A stretch of 64,000 nt of DNA from NCBI RefSeq assembly GCF_013284245.2, contig NZ_CP085876.1:6258501-6322500 (forward strand), in the 5' to 3' direction. The position numbers and the translations under genes were made by a program. Source of the stretch: Brevibacillus sp. DP1.3A (GTDB lineage Bacteria > Bacillota > Bacilli > Brevibacillales > Brevibacillaceae). Numbering within the stretch: position 1 is the stretch's first letter; every line of letters begins with the position of its first letter. This document shows, piece by piece, positions 42,830 to 51,068 of the stretch. The notes under the pieces are model-generated. The model saw nothing but the letters and a program-made list of their open reading frames with translations. It did not search any database and was not told the origin of the DNA.

Positions 42830-43930
42830 TTATCGCTCCTTTTCGAATTGTTCTACGGCCAGTTCCAATTGTTCTGCTTTTAATAGAGGAGATACGGACT
42901 GCTCTGTTTGCAATGTCAGAGCCGATGCTGCCAATCCAAGGCGGCACGCTCTCTGGAAAGACTCTCCGTTTACAATGCCATACAAGAGTCCCGACGCGAA
43001 CGCATCTCCCGCACCTGTTACATCTACCACTTCCGTTGGATATGGAGACATATGCTCCTCAACGTCCTCGGATTGATAGTAAATGCCTTCTTCGCCCAAG
43101 GTCACGATGACGTGCTTGACGCCTCGTTCCCTGATCTTGCGGCAAGCCTCGGCGCATTCTTCGATCGTCGTGATCTTCATGCCAGCCATCAGCTCGGCTT
43201 CTTCGCGATTCGGCAAAATCGCTTCTACTCCGTCCAATTGCTGTGGGAGCTTCTTTGCTTTAATGGAAGAGACCGGGTCAACGAAGAGCAGGATGTTTTC
43301 CTCCCGGCATCGTTCGATGATGTAGGCCAAGCAGTCCGCCGGAATGTTTGTATCGATGAAAACCACGTGGGCTGCTGCAATGTGCGACCATTTTTCCGCG
43401 AACATCTCCGGTGTGAGAGCATCGTAAATATCCATGTTCGCCAAGGAAACAACCATCTCGCCATCAATATCGAGAAGCGCGGTATACGTTCCCGTCCGCT
43501 GTGTAGGCAGTCGCCACACTTGGCTGATGTGCACCCCGTGCTTTTTCGTCTCCTGCAAGAGCCATTCGCCTTCTTTGTCCTCACCAATGCTGGTAATGAG
43601 TGACGTATTGCAGCCAAGACGACCGAGGTTCTCCGCGATATTCCGTGCCACCCCTCCACACGATTCCATAATCGTTACGGGATTGGATGATTGTAGACGC
43701 ACCTGTTGCTTTCCGCGTGCTTTGCGGTCCAGGTTGGCTCCACCGATACAAGCAATCATTCCTTCATCACGAAGTACATAAGCCCGACCTTTGATTTCCC
43801 CGCGTTTGGTCAACTGTGCGATGTAGCCAGCTACCGCTGAACGTGAGATGCCAATCAGATCAGCCAGCTCCTGTTGCGTGATAAAAGGATTTTGCCGGAT
43901 ATGATGAAGGATCTGCATGTCTTTTTCCAC
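42830..43930 (-). CDS. psuK: Pseudouridine kinase with N-terminal helix-turn-helix
   Basis: 366-residue PfkB-family sugar kinase that phosphorylates pseudouridine. PfkB motifs: GGVARNIAENLGRLG, and the ATP/catalytic motif VVDVTGAGDAFASGL. The first 55 residues form a DNA-binding winged helix (NPFITQQELADLIGISRSAVAGYIAQL), so the kinase may also regulate its own operon. GTG 43930 is preferred because AAAGGAGG stands 6-7 bases before it; the ATG two codons upstream abuts that site. Confidence 0.92.
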   Translation of the reverse strand: MEKDMQILHHIRQNPFITQQELADLIGISRSAVAGYIAQLTKRGEIKGRAYVLRDEGMIACIGGANLDRKARGKQQVRLQSSNPVTIMESCGGVARNIAENLGRLGCNTSLITSIGEDKEGEWLLQETKKHGVHISQVWRLPTQRTGTYTALLDIDGEMVVSLANMDIYDALTPEMFAEKWSHIAAAHVVFIDTNIPADCLAYIIERCREENILLFVDPVSSIKAKKLPQQLDGVEAILPNREEAELMAGMKITTIEECAEACRKIRERGVKHVIVTLGEEGIYYQSEDVEEHMSPYPTEVVDVTGAGDAFASGLLYGIVNGESFQRACRLGLAASALTLQTEQSVSPLLKAEQLELAVEQFEKER

Positions 43931-44071
43931 GGTCATCCTCCTTTCTTCTGTTTCGCTTTCACAGCTCGTTTACAAACAAAAGTTTATCATAAGGACAATT
44001 GTTTGTACAGGCGTGTTTTTTATTTTATTTTTTATCTCAATTTGACAAATCTGATTATGATCATGTAGGAT

Positions 44072-44102
44072 TATCTTAAATTAAAGATATCGAAATTTCG
44101 AT
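44072..44102 (+). promoter_or_regulatory. Operator palindromes before the mhqR-like gene
   Basis: TATCTTAAATTAAAGATA (44072-44089) is an 18-base near-perfect dyad; a second perfect dyad ATCGAAATTTCGAT follows at 44089-44102. The first is repeated before azoR and doxX. Confidence 0.65.
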
Positions 44103-44118
44103 GTATAGGAGGGTCCAT

Positions 44119-44565
44119 ATGTCTGACAAACCACTGCGAAATGATCCCCTCGATCTTTTTGTAGTTTTATCGAGGTCATACAACTGGGTTACCGCTCACT
44201 CCAATCGTCACATTCGCCAACATGGACTTAATCCAACCGAATTCGGGGTACTAGAGGTATTATTTCATAAAGGTCCTCAACCATTGCAGCAAATTGGCGA
44301 AAAAATCTTGATCTCCAGCGGAAACATCACATACGTTGTGGACAAACTCGAAAAGAAGCAACTGCTCATTCGCAAGCCCTGTTCGGCAGACCGCCGCGTC
44401 ATTTATGCGGAACTCACAGATAAAGGGCATCAATTCTTATCCGAAATCTTCCCTCCTCATCAACTCTCCATTGAGAAAGCGATGGAAGGTCTCACACCAG
44501 AAGAACAGCGTCAAGCAATTGAACTGCTAAAAAAGTTGGGACGCACTGCTCAGGCTTCTTATTAG
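44119..44565 (+). CDS. mhqR: MarR-family repressor, MhqR-like
   Basis: 148-residue winged-helix regulator. The sequence LFVVLSRSYNWV, HGLNPTEFGVLEVLFHKGPQPLQQ and ITYVVDKLEKKQLLIRKPCSADRRV closely follows MhqR, the B. subtilis repressor of quinone and azo-compound detoxification genes. ATG 44119 follows AGGAGGG at 5 bases. The adjacent azoreductase, DoxX and pirin genes are the expected regulon, and matching operators precede the repressor gene, azoR and doxX. Confidence 0.85.
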   Translation: MSDKPLRNDPLDLFVVLSRSYNWVTAHSNRHIRQHGLNPTEFGVLEVLFHKGPQPLQQIGEKILISSGNITYVVDKLEKKQLLIRKPCSADRRVIYAELTDKGHQFLSEIFPPHQLSIEKAMEGLTPEEQRQAIELLKKLGRTAQASY

Positions 44566-44608
44566 ATGAGCAGTCCCCTCTCTCCACCACAATCGTTTTA
44601 AAAAAGTG

Positions 44609-44649
44609 TTGACAAAAGATCTTAAACGTAATAATCTTAAAATCAAGAT
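44609..44649 (+). promoter_or_regulatory. azoR promoter and operator
   Basis: Consensus -35 TTGACA (44609-44614), 17-base spacer, -10 TAATCT (44632-44637). The dyad ATCTTAAAATCAAGAT (44634-44649) covers the -10, so bound repressor would block polymerase. Confidence 0.7.
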
Positions 44650-44700
44650 TTACACATTAAAAGTTAGTCACTTACTAAACGGAAGGGGAATGAAATTTCC

Positions 44701-45327
44701 ATGAGTAAAGTACTTTTTATTAAAGCAAATGATCGCCCAGTTGAGCAGGCAACAAGTGTAAAGTTGTACGAAGCTTTCACAAAAACATACAGAGAGACAC
44801 ATCCAAACGACGAAATCGCTGAATTGGATCTGTTTGCAGCAAACCTCCCTTACTATGGCAATGACTTGCTCACTGCTATGTGGAAAGCAGGAAACGGCAT
44901 CGAACTGACTGCTGAAGAGCAAAAAGGTGCTGACCTGGTAAACAAATACCTGAACCAATTTGCAGATGCTGACAAAGTGGTTATCGCATTCCCTATGTGG
45001 AACTTCGCTGTTCCAGCAGTTCTGCACACGTATGTAGACTACCTCTCCCAAGCAGGCAAAACATTTAAGTACACTGCTGAAGGTCCAGTTGGTCTGATGG
45101 GCGACAAAAAAGTTGCTCTGTTGAGCGCACGTGGTGGCGTTTATTCCGAAGGCCCTATGGCTGACATCGAAATGGCTAACAAATACATGCGCACTGTGCT
45201 CGGCTTCTGGGGCATCAGCAATGTAACGGAAGTGATCGTAGAAGGTCACAACCAATTCCAAGACAAAGCAGCTGAGATCGTTGCAGCTGGTGTAGAAAAA
45301 GCAGCAAAACTGGCGGAATCCTTCTAA
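44701..45327 (+). CDS. azoR: FMN-dependent NADH-azoreductase
   Basis: 208-residue flavodoxin-fold dehydrogenase that reduces azo dyes and quinones by two electrons. Family motifs: VLFIKANDRP at the FMN phosphate loop, PMWNFAVPAVLHTYVDYL (FMN ring site) and LLSARGGVYSEGP. Usual AzoR length. Preceded by GGAAGGGG 13 bases upstream, somewhat distant. Followed by its own hairpin terminator. Confidence 0.94.
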   Translation: MSKVLFIKANDRPVEQATSVKLYEAFTKTYRETHPNDEIAELDLFAANLPYYGNDLLTAMWKAGNGIELTAEEQKGADLVNKYLNQFADADKVVIAFPMWNFAVPAVLHTYVDYLSQAGKTFKYTAEGPVGLMGDKKVALLSARGGVYSEGPMADIEMANKYMRTVLGFWGISNVTEVIVEGHNQFQDKAAEIVAAGVEKAAKLAESF

Positions 45328-45345
45328 GGCCCGCCAGCCTTTTTG
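45310..45345 (+). terminator. Terminator after azoR
   Basis: CTGGCGG / CCGCCAG stem, whose left arm lies within the last codons of azoR, followed by CCTTTTTGG. Confidence 0.7.
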
Positions 45346-45351
45346 GACAAA

Positions 45352-45369
45352 TATCTCAAAATAAAGATA
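45352..45369 (+). promoter_or_regulatory. Operator palindrome before doxX
   Basis: TATCTCAAAATAAAGATA, an 18-base dyad matching those before mhqR and azoR. Confidence 0.65.
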
Positions 45370-45402
45370 TACTAATTAATAATAATTAAGGAGAGATGAA
45401 AA

Positions 45403-45789
45403 GTGTTGGATACTGGATTGTTATTGATTCGTTTGGTCATCGGTTTGACGTTTGCAGGTCATGGTGCGCAGAAGTTGTTTGGCTGGTTTGGCGGTTATGG
45501 TTTGAAAGGAACAGGTGGCTGGCTGGAGTCCATCGGAGTGAAACCTGGCGTAGCGATGGCCTTTGTCGCTGGATTGGCTGAACTCGCAGGCGGTCTGATG
45601 TTTGCGGCAGGCGTAGGTATCTGGGCAAGTTCTATTCTGCTTGCATTCACAATGCTGGTTGCCATTCTGAAGGTACACGGTCAAAATGGATATTGGGTCA
45701 CACAAAACGGATTCGAATACAACCTGACGTTAATCGCAGTTGTTATTGGTGTGGCGTTGATCGGTCCGGGCGCATACGTTTTGTTGTAA
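45403..45789 (+). CDS. DoxX-family membrane protein
   Basis: 128-residue protein with four membrane helices. DoxX features: LLLIRLVIGLTFAGHGAQKLFGWFGGYG and LAELAGGLMFAAGVG. Members near azoreductase or quinone genes are thought to help in thiol or electrophile stress. GTG 45403 follows AAGGAGAG. Has its own repressor box, and the pirin gene follows 54 bases later. Confidence 0.88.
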   Translation: MLDTGLLLIRLVIGLTFAGHGAQKLFGWFGGYGLKGTGGWLESIGVKPGVAMAFVAGLAELAGGLMFAAGVGIWASSILLAFTMLVAILKVHGQNGYWVTQNGFEYNLTLIAVVIGVALIGPGAYVLL

Positions 45790-45843
45790 TGGTGACCCCT
45801 CACCACCCGTAAGCCAGCAATTGTACTAAGGGAGGTACATCAG

Positions 45844-46617
45844 ATGGAAATCCGCGTCTACACACAGAACGAGCAAGCAAAAGGACATTTTGGCGACGGT
45901 GAAATCGTAGAGAATAAACCAATTGGCTTCCCTCATGAAGGCTCCGTTGTCAAACGGGTAGGACCACTTTTTTACTGGGCATGGGCAAAATCACTGAAGA
46001 CATTTGAAATTCCGCTGCACCCCCACTCCGGCTTTGAAATTTTGTCGTACGTCCTCACAGGGACAGTCGGACATCGGGACACGCTCGGAAATCTTCAAGA
46101 GGTGTCGACAGGCGGCGCGCAGATCATGCAAACCGGTTCAGGTGCTTACCATGCAGAAGAGCTTGGCAAGGATACGGAAATGTTTCAAATCTGGTTTGAA
46201 CCGCATCTCGCACAAACGACGAAGCAACCGCCGACTTACCATCAGTATGATCATGAGGAGTTTCCGTCTGAGGATGTTGATGGTGTGCAAGTGAAACACA
46301 TCATCGGATCTTCTGCGCCCATTCAGTTGGTCACAGATTCCTTGATGAGCGACATCACGATTCCCGCTGGAAAATCGTATGCAAAAGAACTCCTGGCTGG
46401 TTATGCTCACGCAGTCGTCATAGTAGAAGGGAACGGAAGTGTTGCAGAGAAAGCAACTGTCAGCGAGAACCACACCCCGGCAACCAAAGGTGACTTTGTC
46501 GTTCTCTCCTCCGAGGAAAGCAACACAGCCATCTACCAAGCATCCACGGATGCTCCGCTCCGCCTGGTGTTGATTCAAGTACCAACTGAAGTTGATTATC
46601 CACTCTATCGTAAATAA
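45844..46617 (+). CDS. Pirin-family protein
   Basis: 257-residue bicupin. The N-terminal cupin contains the pirin metal-binding pattern HPHSGFEILSYVLTG ... HRD and GAYHAEE (two His, then His/Glu); the C-terminal cupin lacks a clear site. Several bacterial pirins have quercetin 2,3-dioxygenase activity. It probably belongs to the same quinone-stress regulon as azoR and doxX. Ribosome site GGGAGG. Confidence 0.9.
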   Translation: MEIRVYTQNEQAKGHFGDGEIVENKPIGFPHEGSVVKRVGPLFYWAWAKSLKTFEIPLHPHSGFEILSYVLTGTVGHRDTLGNLQEVSTGGAQIMQTGSGAYHAEELGKDTEMFQIWFEPHLAQTTKQPPTYHQYDHEEFPSEDVDGVQVKHIIGSSAPIQLVTDSLMSDITIPAGKSYAKELLAGYAHAVVIVEGNGSVAEKATVSENHTPATKGDFVVLSSEESNTAIYQASTDAPLRLVLIQVPTEVDYPLYRK

Positions 46618-46655
46618 TCAATTCTTCCAAAGGCCCTTATTCTATCATCAAGCCC

Positions 46656-46685
46656 GACCGTCACATTTTTGTGACGGTCTTTTTC
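46656..46685 (+). terminator. Terminator after pirin gene
   Basis: Perfect stem GACCGTCAC / GTGACGGTC followed by TTTTT. Confidence 0.88.
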
Positions 46686-46765
46686 GTATAAACTCCGCCT
46701 CCTCATGGGACATTAACGAGGAAATCGTTAACAATTTTTGGTTCCGATCAGAAAGGAAGTTGAAC

Positions 46766-48115
46766 GTGGAAGATATCGTGATGACCAGAGCCATATTCGG
46801 GACGACTATGGCCTTTCACATTATTTTTGCGACCTTGGGCGTTGGTCTCCCGCTCATGATCTTGCTGGTGGAGCTCCTCTTTTGGCGGACGCGTGACCGC
46901 GATTACGAGATTATGGCCAAACGCTGGACAAAAGCCCAGGCGATCTTACTAGGTGTCGCGATCCCCTCTGGAACGATTGCTGGGGTCCAGCTCTCCCTGT
47001 TATGGCCTGGGTTCATGGAGATTGTCGGCAGGGTGATCTCGCTGCCCTTTCAGATCGAAATATTCGCTTTCTTCGTGGAAGCCTTATTTATGTCCATTTA
47101 CGTCTACGCAGCTCACCGCCTATCCCGCAACATGCGTTTGTTGAGCTTGTTCATGGTTTTGCTTGGTGCGACGGCCTCCGCGATTCTGATTACGAATGTC
47201 CACGCTTTCGAAGGCACGCCAACTGGCTTCCGTATGGTCGATGGGCAGATCGTCGACGTGGACCCGTGGAAAGCTTTTTTCAATCCCAGCTTTATCGTGA
47301 CGGCAGGTCATGTAACTGTCTCTGCTTATATGACGGGGGCATTCATTGTCGCTGGAGTGGCAGCGTGGAAAATGCTGCGCGCCGAAAAAGGCAGTCAGGT
47401 TTATTTGTATCATCAAAAAGCACTCTTGGCCGGCTTGATTGTGGGCGGCACCTTTTCCCTTTTAACCGCCTTGAACGGTCATGAATCCGCACAGCTTTTG
47501 CATAAATACCAGCCGGAAAAGCTGGCAGCTGCGGAAGGACTGTTTGAAACACAAGCATACGCCCCACTCGCGATTGGCGGCTTTACCGATCCCGAGACGA
47601 AAGAAGTCAAATACGCCATCGAGATTCCATGGGCGCTCAGCTTCCTTGCAGCCAATCGCTTTGACGAGGTCGTGGTCGGTCTGGATGATTTCCCACAGGA
47701 GCTGTGGCCTCCACTCTACGTCCATACGCTGTTTAACGGGATGGTCATCATCGGCAGCTTATTGATCTTCGTTGGTTTCATCGGCTTCGCTTGGAAGAAG
47801 CTCCTGAAACGCTCTCAGTTTCCGCGCTGGGTTCTTTGGGTATTTGTCGCAAGTGGACCGCTCGCCTTGTTAGGCATTGAATTCGGCTGGATCTTTGCCT
47901 GCACAGGACGCCAGCCATGGGTAGTTTATCGTGTGATGAAAACAGTAGATGCCGCTACCCAAGCAGCAGGCATCTCTACCCTGTTTTGGATTTTCCTTTC
48001 GGTGTACGTATTTTTCGCGATCGTCACCCTGCTCGTATTCCGTAGCTATTTTGGCCGCCACCCCTTGGAGCTCGATCCGCCAGAACAGCCAAAAGTGGAC
48101 GGAGGAACGGTATGA
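46766..48115 (+). CDS. cydA: Cytochrome bd oxidase subunit I
   Basis: 449-residue quinol oxidase subunit carrying the hemes. Features: MTRAIFGTTMAFHIIFATLGVG (N-terminal heme ligand His), SGTIAGVQLSLLWPGFM, a short quinol loop typical of the Bacillus-type enzyme, and GRQPWVVYRVMKT near the C-terminus. GTG 46766 has GAAAGGAAG 6 bases before it; upstream codons lack a site. It overlaps cydB by four bases. High-affinity respiration under low oxygen. Confidence 0.93.
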   Translation: MEDIVMTRAIFGTTMAFHIIFATLGVGLPLMILLVELLFWRTRDRDYEIMAKRWTKAQAILLGVAIPSGTIAGVQLSLLWPGFMEIVGRVISLPFQIEIFAFFVEALFMSIYVYAAHRLSRNMRLLSLFMVLLGATASAILITNVHAFEGTPTGFRMVDGQIVDVDPWKAFFNPSFIVTAGHVTVSAYMTGAFIVAGVAAWKMLRAEKGSQVYLYHQKALLAGLIVGGTFSLLTALNGHESAQLLHKYQPEKLAAAEGLFETQAYAPLAIGGFTDPETKEVKYAIEIPWALSFLAANRFDEVVVGLDDFPQELWPPLYVHTLFNGMVIIGSLLIFVGFIGFAWKKLLKRSQFPRWVLWVFVASGPLALLGIEFGWIFACTGRQPWVVYRVMKTVDAATQAAGISTLFWIFLSVYVFFAIVTLLVFRSYFGRHPLELDPPEQPKVDGGTV

Positions 48116-49143
48116 CCGACACGATTATTGCCATTACGCTGCTCTGGATTTTCGTCGTCATTTATTCCGTCGCTGCCTCCTTCGACTTCGGTGCAGGTTT
48201 TTGGTCGATGATCTATTTGAATCGGGAAAAAACCAAAGCCACTCAAATCGCCAATCGCTATCTCTCGCCCTCCTGGGAGGTCGTGAATGTCTTTATCGTG
48301 TTAATTGTTGTCGCGCTCGTTACCTTTTTCCCTGGCGCGACCTACACATTGGGAAGCCTGCTGCTAGTTCCCGGATGTCTCGTGGTGTTATTGATGCTGA
48401 TTCGCAGTACGTTCATGGTGTTTTCGCATCTGATTTACAAGTATGACAAGATGCTCAGCATCGTCTCCGGCGTTACCGGGATATTGGTGCCAGCTCTGTT
48501 AATCAGCGTGCTTCCTGTGACACAGGGTGGGTTGTCTCGAACGATAAATGGTGTGGAGTATCTCGATTGGGGACTGTTTTTGACCAGCCCGCACGTCTAT
48601 TCTTTCATTGGTCTTGCCGTCAGCAGCACACTCTTCCTCTCGTCGCTGCTTCTCGCAGACTACTCCTTCGTCGCAGGTGAAAAGCAAGCCTTCACCGTCT
48701 ACCGCCGGGATGCGGTGTTTCTGGGTCCGATTACGTTGCTTGCGGCATTGGTTACCGTGCTCACGATGCAACTGGAGGCAAAATGGCTATATGACCGCAT
48801 GCTCGACTATTTGCCTTGGCTTATTGCATCGGCGGTCTGCTTTTTCATTAGTTATATCGCTCTCCTACTGCCCCAAGACCGTCGATACTTCGGCATCCAT
48901 CTTCCTCGGATTGCGGTCATTGTCGCCACGACGCAATACCTGCTCGCCAGCTATGCGTACGGTGCAGCGCGCCTCCCCTACATCGTCTATCCCCAAGTGA
49001 CGATTGAGTCCAGCTTTACACATCCCGATACGTTCCACGCTCTGTTCATTTGTTATTTGGTCGGCTTTGCGATTCTCGTACCCGGTTTTATTTATTTCTG
49101 GCGTCTGTTCATGAAGGACGAGCAGTATGTACGGCAAAAATAG
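48112..49143 (+). CDS. cydB: Cytochrome bd oxidase subunit II
   Basis: 343-residue membrane partner of CydA with about eight helices (SFDFGAGFWSMIY, SPSWEVVNVFIVLIVVALV). The start overlaps the cydA stop (ATGA). No cydC/cydD assembly transporter genes follow here. A strong terminator ends the operon. Confidence 0.92.
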   Translation: MTDTIIAITLLWIFVVIYSVAASFDFGAGFWSMIYLNREKTKATQIANRYLSPSWEVVNVFIVLIVVALVTFFPGATYTLGSLLLVPGCLVVLLMLIRSTFMVFSHLIYKYDKMLSIVSGVTGILVPALLISVLPVTQGGLSRTINGVEYLDWGLFLTSPHVYSFIGLAVSSTLFLSSLLLADYSFVAGEKQAFTVYRRDAVFLGPITLLAALVTVLTMQLEAKWLYDRMLDYLPWLIASAVCFFISYIALLLPQDRRYFGIHLPRIAVIVATTQYLLASYAYGAARLPYIVYPQVTIESSFTHPDTFHALFICYLVGFAILVPGFIYFWRLFMKDEQYVRQK

Positions 49144-49165
49144 CATTTTCACGATACGCAAAAGT

Positions 49166-49203
49166 AAAGAGGCTTCGCCCTGATACGGCGGAGCCTCTTT
49201 TTT
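49166..49203. terminator. Bidirectional terminator
   Basis: AAAGAGGCTTCGCC / GGCGGAGCCTCTTT stem, flanked by T-run; between convergent cydB and the AsnC gene. Confidence 0.88.
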
Positions 49204-49220
49204 GTTCGGCAGAAGCACAA

Positions 49221-49661
49221 TCAGAAGATTTTCTCTTCCTCGAGCATCATTTTTTGCTCAAACGGCGCCGTTAGTACGATCAACGTATAGGAGAAACCGA
49301 AATCCCCGGTACGTTCCGAGAAGGCAACCAATTCCTCCGTCGACCTTGTTACCACTTTCAGCATGTAGTTGTACTCCCCACTGATCCGGTACATGTCCGT
49401 CACTTCCGGCGATTGCTTGCAGAAATCGATAAACGCCGCACATTGCTTGGTGCGGAACATGACAAAAGCAGTCGTGTGCTTGCCCAGCTTTTCTTGAGAG
49501 ATCGACGCGTGGTAGCCCGTAATGATTCCCTGCTCCTCCAGACGGCGGACCCGCTCCTTCACAGCGGGCTGCGTCATCCCGATGATTCTCCCCAGCTCGG
49601 CGAATGGAATCCGCGAATTTTCGTGCAACAAGCTAATGATTTTGTAATCGATTTGGTCCAC
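49221..49661 (-). CDS. Lrp/AsnC-family regulator
   Basis: 146-residue regulator: N-terminal helix-turn-helix (QIDYKIISLLHENSRIPFAELGRIIGMTQPAVKERVRRLEEQGII in outline) and a C-terminal RAM ligand domain (SGEYNYMLKVV). GTG 49661 follows AAAGGGTGAT; the frame extends upstream without a site. Divergent from the MFS gene, its likely target. Effector unknown, probably an amino acid. Confidence 0.88.
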   Translation of the reverse strand: MDQIDYKIISLLHENSRIPFAELGRIIGMTQPAVKERVRRLEEQGIITGYHASISQEKLGKHTTAFVMFRTKQCAAFIDFCKQSPEVTDMYRISGEYNYMLKVVTRSTEELVAFSERTGDFGFSYTLIVLTAPFEQKMMLEEEKIF

Positions 49662-49818
49662 GCAGATCACCCTTTCAAATCCATAAGTGTCTCCTGCCAA
49701 ATAACTTGTATATAGAAAGCCATTTATCGTAAACACCTTGGTTCATGTATGTAAATTATAGAAATCGTTTCGTAAAATGTCACTACATCAATTTTGTTAG
49801 CCCAAGGAGTGAACCACC

Positions 49819-50985
49819 TTGTCCAAAAAATATTTAATCCTATTGCTAGCCTTGGGAGAATTCATGATTGGCACGGCTGAGTCAATCGTGACCGGAATCA
49901 TCGGCATGATCGCAGATGACACCGGTGTATCCCTCTCCCTCGCTGGTCAGTTAGTGACCGCCTTTTCCCTGGCTTTTGCCTTTGGAGCTCCGGTCTTGAT
50001 TGCACTCACTGCGGGAGTAGAGCGCAAAAAACTCATCCTTTGGACGCTATTTTCTTTCATAGTGGCAAACCTGCTCGCATCCATAAGCCCAAGCTTCTCC
50101 CTATTGATGCTATCCCGCATTCTGCTGGGGCTTTGCGGAGGCATCTACACCGTGGTAGCTCTCGCGCAAGCGGCTAACATGGCCTCCCCAGAGAAAAAAG
50201 GCAGCTCCATCGCGATCATCCTCATGGGCTTCAGCCTCTCGCTTGTGCTTGGGGTTCCACTTGGCACCATGCTGGGAGACATCTGGGGATGGCGCCCTGT
50301 TTTCACGCTCATTGCCATCCTGACACTCATTCCCTTCTTCGCCATCTTGGCCTATTTGCCGAAGCAGCAAGGAGAAGAGGCCGTCCCGCTACGCAAACAG
50401 TTGGCAGCACTCCGCAACAAACGGGTGATCCATGCGCTATTTATCTCGTTGTTCTTTGTCACAGGGTATTCCACCGTCTATACCTACATTACTCCGCTTC
50501 TACAGAGCACCGCCGCCATGACGACTGCTTGGGTAAGCACCACGCTTTTCTTGGCAGGACTCGCTAGTGTGGCCGGCTCGCGGATCGGAGGCGTCTCCAC
50601 CGACAAATGGGGGATTCGCCCCACGCTGTATGTCAGCTTGCTTCTCCATGCGGCTATCCTGCTCATCCTGCCGCTGTCTTCGCAACTGTTCACGTGGGCA
50701 ATCATCACCGTTATGTTCTGGGTAGCTGCCGTGCAAACCACCGTTCCAGCCCAGCAGTATTATTTGATCACGTTGTCCCCTCACTCTTCGCAGGTGGCTC
50801 TCAGTATGAACACCTCGGTCTTTCAGCTAGGGCTGGCGCTGGGTGCAGGACTTGGTGGAGTGATCGTAGACCATGTAGGTATTGTTCACATCAGCTGGGT
50901 CGGCGGTCTGCTCGTTCTCGTCGGCTTTGGCTTTGCCTGGGCTTCGTTTGCTCAGGAAAAAAGGCAGGAAAGCTTACAAGCGTAA
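49819..50985 (+). CDS. MFS transporter (DHA1-type exporter)
   Basis: 388-residue transporter with 12 hydrophobic helices. DHA1 features: LALGEFMIGTAE in helix 1, GVERKKLILWT in loop 2-3, LGLCGGIYTVVALAQAANM, and GFSLSLVLGVPLGTMLGDIWGWRPVF (motif C). Similar to AraJ/YbcL-type exporters of sugars, drugs or metabolites. TTG 49819 follows AAGGAG by 9 bases. Divergent from the AsnC-family gene. Confidence 0.88.
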   Translation: MSKKYLILLLALGEFMIGTAESIVTGIIGMIADDTGVSLSLAGQLVTAFSLAFAFGAPVLIALTAGVERKKLILWTLFSFIVANLLASISPSFSLLMLSRILLGLCGGIYTVVALAQAANMASPEKKGSSIAIILMGFSLSLVLGVPLGTMLGDIWGWRPVFTLIAILTLIPFFAILAYLPKQQGEEAVPLRKQLAALRNKRVIHALFISLFFVTGYSTVYTYITPLLQSTAAMTTAWVSTTLFLAGLASVAGSRIGGVSTDKWGIRPTLYVSLLLHAAILLILPLSSQLFTWAIITVMFWVAAVQTTVPAQQYYLITLSPHSSQVALSMNTSVFQLGLALGAGLGGVIVDHVGIVHISWVGGLLVLVGFGFAWASFAQEKRQESLQA

Positions 50986-51013
50986 AAACGTAACATTACA
51001 ATAGAAACGAGAA

Positions 51014-51055
51014 AAACCCGCCAAGGCTTCAACGCCCGAACGGGTTTGTTTTTTC
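51014..51055. terminator. Intrinsic terminator
   Basis: AAACCCG / CGGGTTT stem followed by GTTTTTTC on the plus strand; between convergent MFS and CoA-transferase genes. Confidence 0.7.
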
Positions 51056-51068
51056 ATCAACCAATCGC

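Noticed and set aside
41780..42883. Plus-strand open frame of 367 codons
   Set aside because: Antisense to psuG and crossing a terminator; shadow of codon bias.
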